From Amycolatopsis vancoresmycina (GTDB lineage: Bacteria; Actinomycetota; Actinomycetes; Mycobacteriales; Pseudonocardiaceae), in contig NZ_JNYY01000014.1 in NCBI RefSeq assembly GCF_000716785.1, positions 124,001 to 188,000 of the forward strand: DNA of 64,000 nt, read 5' to 3'. A program made the position numbers and the translations under genes. Under the pieces are notes generated by a model, which was not told the origin of the DNA, did not search any database, and worked only from the letters and a program-made list of their open reading frames with translations. The first letter of the stretch is position 1; each line of letters opens with the position of its first letter. Shown here piece by piece: positions 60,830 through 64,000 of this stretch.

Positions 60830-62053
60830 ATGCACTACCAGGCGCTTCTGTCCGACGGGCGCGCGCCGCGCGTCGCCGTCCTCGCCGCCGAGGTCGAGGG
60901 GAAGCTGCCCGAGCTGATCGAGAGCACGGTGCGCCAGATCCGCGCCGAAATGCCGGTCTACGCCGACGCCCGGTTCGTCACGCACGCGGAGCTGCGGAAC
61001 TCGGTGCGCGCCAACCTCGAGCACGTGATGCGCACGCTGCGCGGCTCCGACGTCCCGGACCTGTCCCAGGCCCGCGCGACCGGCCGGGCGCGGGCCCTGC
61101 AGGGTGCGCCGCTGCCGGAGCTGCTGCGGGCCTACCGGATCGGGCTGACCGAGGTCTGGCACCGGTTCGTGGAGCTGACCGCCGCGGCCCAGGACCTGGC
61201 GGCACTGGTCGCCGCGACAACGGCGATCTGGGCGCTGATCGACGACCTCGCCGAAGCGCTCACGACGTCCTACCGCGACACGACCGCGGAAGTCATGGTG
61301 GCCCACCAGAACCGGCGGTCGGCGCTCGTCGAGGCCCTGTTCGCGGGCGGCGCGGCGACCGAGGGCACGCTGTGGGACATCGCCCGCGTGCTCGACCTGT
61401 CCCTCGACGGCACGTTCGTCGTCGTCGCGGCGGAGACCCCGCGGCTGGGCCAGGAGCCGCTGCCGCAGGTCGAGGCCCGCCTGCGCGCCCTGCACCACGC
61501 CTCGGCCTGGCGGCTCACGCCGGACCTGCAGGTCGGGGTGGTGTCCCTGCGGGACCCCGCCGCGGCCCCGGCGATCGTGGCGCTGGTCCGCGAGCACCCG
61601 CTGGGCCGGGTCGGGATGAGCCCGGTGTTCACCGGCCTCGGCAACACCGCCCGCGCGCTGCACCTCGCGCGGGTGGCGTTGTCGAGCATGACGCCGGGAA
61701 CGCCGGGACTGGTCCAGTTCACCGAGTCACCGCTGGCCGGGCTGGTGGCCAGCGCGCCGGAGGCGTCGGTCCAGCTGGCCCACCACGTGCTCCAGCCGGT
61801 GCTCGACCTCCCGGGCGACGAACGCAACGTGCTGCTGCTGACGCTGCGGGCGTGGTTCGACTGCCAGGGATCGGCGAAGCTGACGTCGGAGCGGATGTTC
61901 TGCCACCCCAACACGATCCGGCACCGGCTGAAGCGCATCACGGAGGAACTGGGCCGGTCACTGACGGACCCGGCGGACATCGTGGAGCTGGGCGCGGCGC
62001 TGCGGGCGCTGAACCTGTTCCCGGAAGCGGCTCACCTGCCGGCGCCGCGTTAG
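60830..62053 (+). CDS. PucR-family regulator (CdaR/GGDEF-like + HTH_30)
   Basis: The 407-residue regulator has an N-terminal sensory helical region (about 20-165; IRAEMPVYADARFVTHAELR), a GGDEF-like/PucR middle domain (about 175-300) and the C-terminal PucR HTH (LTLRAWFDCQGSAKLTSERM, CHPNTIRHRLKRITEEL). PucR proteins regulate purine or aromatic catabolism. GGGAGGC lies 4 nt before ATG 60830. It follows the molybdenum hydroxylase, which could be its target (inference). Confidence 0.9.
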   Translation: MHYQALLSDGRAPRVAVLAAEVEGKLPELIESTVRQIRAEMPVYADARFVTHAELRNSVRANLEHVMRTLRGSDVPDLSQARATGRARALQGAPLPELLRAYRIGLTEVWHRFVELTAAAQDLAALVAATTAIWALIDDLAEALTTSYRDTTAEVMVAHQNRRSALVEALFAGGAATEGTLWDIARVLDLSLDGTFVVVAAETPRLGQEPLPQVEARLRALHHASAWRLTPDLQVGVVSLRDPAAAPAIVALVREHPLGRVGMSPVFTGLGNTARALHLARVALSSMTPGTPGLVQFTESPLAGLVASAPEASVQLAHHVLQPVLDLPGDERNVLLLTLRAWFDCQGSAKLTSERMFCHPNTIRHRLKRITEELGRSLTDPADIVELGAALRALNLFPEAAHLPAPR

Positions 62054-62068
62054 CGGGCCGCCGGGCGG

Positions 62069-62147
62069 CGCGGAATTGTCGGTGCTGCCCGGTAGCGTGG
62101 AAAACGGGGGGCGCCCCCGAGGGCGGGTGAGCTCAGGCGTCCGGGCC
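62069..62147 (+). repeat. Dispersed ~80-bp element, copy 2
   Basis: This is the second copy of the element at 44369-44450, in plus orientation. It includes GAATTGTCGGTGCT, CGGTAGCGTGGAA, ACGGGGGGCGCCCCCG and GGTGAGCTCAGGC. It lies between the convergent 3' ends of the PucR gene and the LLM oxidoreductase. Confidence 0.8.
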
Positions 62148-62176
62148 GGGGTGCGGGGCGTCGGCCCGGCGGCGGT

Positions 62177-63046
62177 TCACGTGGCCAGCAGTTCGCGCGT
62201 CCGGGCTTGCTCCTCCGCCGGGCCGATCGGCATCACCAGCAGTTCCGTCGCGCCCGCGTCTTCGAGGGATTTCACCTGGCGGAGCACGGTTTTCTCGTCG
62301 CCGATGATGGCGGTGTCCGAGATCCGGTCGTGGCCCTCGCGGTCGAGGATCGCGCGGTACGCCGGGACGTTCGCCGCGCCGCCGTAAGTCTTCTCGATCC
62401 ACGTGCGGCGTTCGTCCACTTCGGACGTCACGCAGATCAGCTGGCCCGAGACCACGCGGGACGCGCCGCCCAGCGTCGGTACGACGAACTCGGCGGTCGC
62501 CCGCGGGCCCGCCCACGTCGTGATCACGCCGTCGGCCAGCTCGCCCGCGAGGCGCGTCGACTGCGGGCTCACCGAGCCGAGCAGCACGGCGGGCCGCCGG
62601 GCGCCCGGGGTGTTCAGGCCGCCGACGGCCGTCAGCGTTTCGCCGTGGACGTCCGCCTTTTCCCCTCGCAGCAACGGGTTCAGCGCCTCCAGGTACTCCC
62701 TGAGGTGCCGCATCGGACGGTCGTAGGAATAGCCGAACTCGTTCTCGATGATGTACTTGTGGCTCAGCCCGATCCCCAGGTGCACGGGCGCGCCGGTGGC
62801 CGCCTGCGCGGTCAGGGCCTGTGCGGCCATGGTGATCGGGTGCCGCGGGTACGTCGGGACGACGCACGTGCCCAGCTCCACGCCGGGTGCGGCGGCGCCG
62901 AGCGCGGGCAATGCGGTGAGCGCGTCCCAGCCGCCGCGCTGCGCCAGCCACAGCGTGTCGTAGCCGAGCTTCGCCGCTTCGCGGGCTTGAGCCGTCATGG
63001 CGTCGAAGCCGACGCCGAGTTCGTCGATCAGGATTCCGGTGCGCAT
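62177..63046 (-). CDS. LLM-class F420-dependent oxidoreductase
   Basis: The 289-residue luciferase-like oxidoreductase is typical of the actinobacterial F420 family. It begins MRTGILIDELGVGFDAMTAQ and has LGYDTLWLAQRGGWDALTAL, HLGIGLSHKYIIENEFGYSY and LLGSVSPQSTRLAGELADG. It should transfer hydride from reduced F420 or FMN to an unknown substrate. It lies 14 bp after the TetR gene on the same strand and is probably regulated by it. Confidence 0.9.
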   Translation of the reverse strand: MRTGILIDELGVGFDAMTAQAREAAKLGYDTLWLAQRGGWDALTALPALGAAAPGVELGTCVVPTYPRHPITMAAQALTAQAATGAPVHLGIGLSHKYIIENEFGYSYDRPMRHLREYLEALNPLLRGEKADVHGETLTAVGGLNTPGARRPAVLLGSVSPQSTRLAGELADGVITTWAGPRATAEFVVPTLGGASRVVSGQLICVTSEVDERRTWIEKTYGGAANVPAYRAILDREGHDRISDTAIIGDEKTVLRQVKSLEDAGATELLVMPIGPAEEQARTRELLAT

Positions 63047-63060
63047 GGGTCCCTCCAGTA

Positions 63061-63726
63061 TCAGTACGCGCGTTCGAGCTGTTTGCGGTCGAGCGCCACG
63101 GATTCGGTGAACAGCGCCAGCGCGCGCGGAGCGACGGCGCGCAGCTGCCGGGTCGACACGGCGAGCGGCTCGAAGGCGTGCGCGACGGTGTCGGCGATCA
63201 GGGCGGGCGCGGGGGGCGGGCTGCCGCCGAGGAAGCCGTGCAGCACGGCCTGGTAGGCGACGACGAGTTCGCGGACCGGCCGGTCGGTGCGCAGCAGGTC
63301 GTTGGCGGCCAGCAGGTCCAGGTACTCGACGAAGGACTCGGCGTGCCGCGGGTCGAGCTTGCCGTGCAGCTTCGGCAGCAGCTTGCCGAGCGTCTCGGCG
63401 TCGTCGGCGTACCCGGCCCGCAGCAGCGGGCGCCCCAGCACGTTGCCGTAGTGGAGCTCGGTCAGCCGCGAAAGCCGCGTGGCGAGCGGATCGGCCGCGA
63501 GCGCCGCGACGAGGTCTTCGAGCGCCCGCACGGACTCCCGGAGCAGGACGGCGAGGAACAGCTCCTCGCGGTTCTTCCAGTGCAGGTAGACGGTGCCTTT
63601 GCCGACGACGGCCCGCTCGGCGACGTCCTCGATGGTGGTCCGCCGGTACCCGGCGCGCAGGAGGAGGTCGGCGGCGGCGTCGAGGATGCGCTCGGCCCGC
63701 TCGGCGCGGTCTTCGGCAGGAGGCAT
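63061..63726 (-). CDS. TetR-family regulator
   Basis: The 221-residue TetR repressor has an N-terminal HTH (ILDAAADLLLRAGYRRTTIE, DVAERAVVGKGTVYLHWKN) and a C-terminal ligand domain. ATG 63726 lies 5 nt after TAGGAT (63737-63732 on this strand), so the mRNA is probably leaderless. A TGACCA/TGGTCA dyad just upstream (63739-63761) should be its operator and may also control the divergent SDR gene. The LLM oxidoreductase is downstream in the same direction. Confidence 0.92.
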   Translation of the reverse strand: MPPAEDRAERAERILDAAADLLLRAGYRRTTIEDVAERAVVGKGTVYLHWKNREELFLAVLLRESVRALEDLVAALAADPLATRLSRLTELHYGNVLGRPLLRAGYADDAETLGKLLPKLHGKLDPRHAESFVEYLDLLAANDLLRTDRPVRELVVAYQAVLHGFLGGSPPPAPALIADTVAHAFEPLAVSTRQLRAVAPRALALFTESVALDRKQLERAY

Positions 63727-63738
63727 GGGCCTATCCTA

Positions 63739-63761
63739 TGACCAGATTTCTCATTTGGTCA
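63739..63761. promoter_or_regulatory. TetR operator between TetR and SDR genes
   Basis: TGACCA (63739-63744) and TGGTCA (63756-63761) are an inverted pair with an 11-bp spacer just upstream of the TetR -10 (TAGGAT, 63737-63732). The flanks (AT...AT) are also symmetric. Confidence 0.55.
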
Positions 63762-63857
63762 AACGTCAGGCTGTCACAAGAGCCCGGCTCCCGGTGTCCT
63801 GTGGGCGACCGGATGCCCACAGGCATTGCAGAAAACGTGCAGAGAACGGAAGAGCGC

Positions 63858-64000
63858 ATGAGCAAGGTTTGGTTCGTGACGGGCTCGTCGCGCGGCTTGG
63901 GCCGCTGCTTTGTCGAGGCGGCTCTGTCCCGAGGCGACCGGGTGGCCGCCACGGCGCGGTCCACGGCGAGCTTCGGCTCGCTCGTCGCCACCTACGGCGA
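63858..64000 (+). CDS. Short-chain dehydrogenase/reductase (3'-truncated)
   Basis: The first 47 codons of a classical SDR run to the window edge. MSKVWFVTGSSRGLGRCFVE contains the TGxxxGxG cofactor motif (TGSSRGLG), followed by SRGDRVAATAR, the Arg there suggesting NADP(H). ATG 63858 follows ACGGAAG. It is divergent from the TetR gene and probably repressed by it. The catalytic Tyr/Lys and substrate region lie outside the window. Confidence 0.88.
   Translation, partial: MSKVWFVTGSSRGLGRCFVEAALSRGDRVAATARSTASFGSLVATYG

Overview
The window is about 72% GC chromosomal DNA from a filamentous actinomycete. Gene content and order (murC-ftsQ ... ftsZ-pgeF-yggS-sepF-yggT-wag31-ileS-lspA-rluD, F420-type oxidoreductases, a sigK/rskA locus of mycobacterial layout) and the style of the dispersed intergenic palindromes point to Pseudonocardiaceae, most likely Amycolatopsis or a close relative. 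This assignment is inferred from the sequence alone.

Layout. 1-2083: end of the division/cell-wall (dcw) cluster, with 5'-truncated murC and then ftsQ. 2084-14866: a 12.8 kb block separating ftsQ from ftsZ, two genes normally adjacent in actinobacteria. It holds an NmrA-like protein, EamA exporter, LysR regulator, MFS exporter with a CGNR-type regulator, an Scr1-type XRE/DUF6879 pair with a tiny zinc-knuckle peptide, a DinB protein, and a lipid-modification/sigma locus (DUF1295, cyclopropane-type fatty-acyl methyltransferase, FAD amine oxidase, DUF1365, sigK, rskA). 14867-19649: dcw resumes with ftsZ, pgeF, yggS, sepF, yggT and wag31/divIVA, for septation and polar growth. 19774-34892: an acidic membrane protein, ArsR/MFS pair, T-box-controlled ileS (IleRS2 type), a class B PBP, a second ArsR regulator interrupted in frame by a palindromic repeat, a CPA-type antiporter, a class V aminotransferase behind a SAM-IV-like riboswitch, then lspA-rluD and a winged-helix/proline-rich protein.

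35032-41655 is one reading frame of 2207 codons made of four tandem complete DUF885 peptidase-like units (about 552 residues each), all retaining the HExxPGHH motif. It is the most unusual gene here. 41824-53229 holds fumarylacetoacetase, an LLM oxidoreductase with a 50-bp minisatellite starting in its last codons, a sortase lacking its catalytic cysteine, Ppx/GppA, a GH65 phosphorylase plus beta-phosphoglucomutase operon, small regulators and enzymes (including a divergent MarR/FMN-binding pair whose start codons overlap inside one palindrome) and a ROK regulator. 53330-64000 holds a DUF427 protein, a PadR-controlled carotenoid oxygenase pair, a divergent anti-sigma/ECF sigma pair, a Tat-exported molybdenum hydroxylase with its [2Fe-2S] subunit, a PucR regulator, an LLM oxidoreductase/TetR pair and the start of an SDR gene.

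Regulation visible in sequence: many genes have a TANNNT-like -10 hexamer 5-8 nt before the start codon, suggesting leaderless transcripts. Several divergent pairs have clear inverted-repeat operators. There are two riboswitches (T-box, SAM-IV-like). Intergenic spaces carry palindromic, 21-bp-phased, 50-bp tandem and about 80-bp dispersed repeats. I see no tRNA, rRNA, CRISPR, insertion sequence or prophage. The only gene-free stretch over 300 bp is 44155-44476, filled by the 50-bp tandem copies and one dispersed element.
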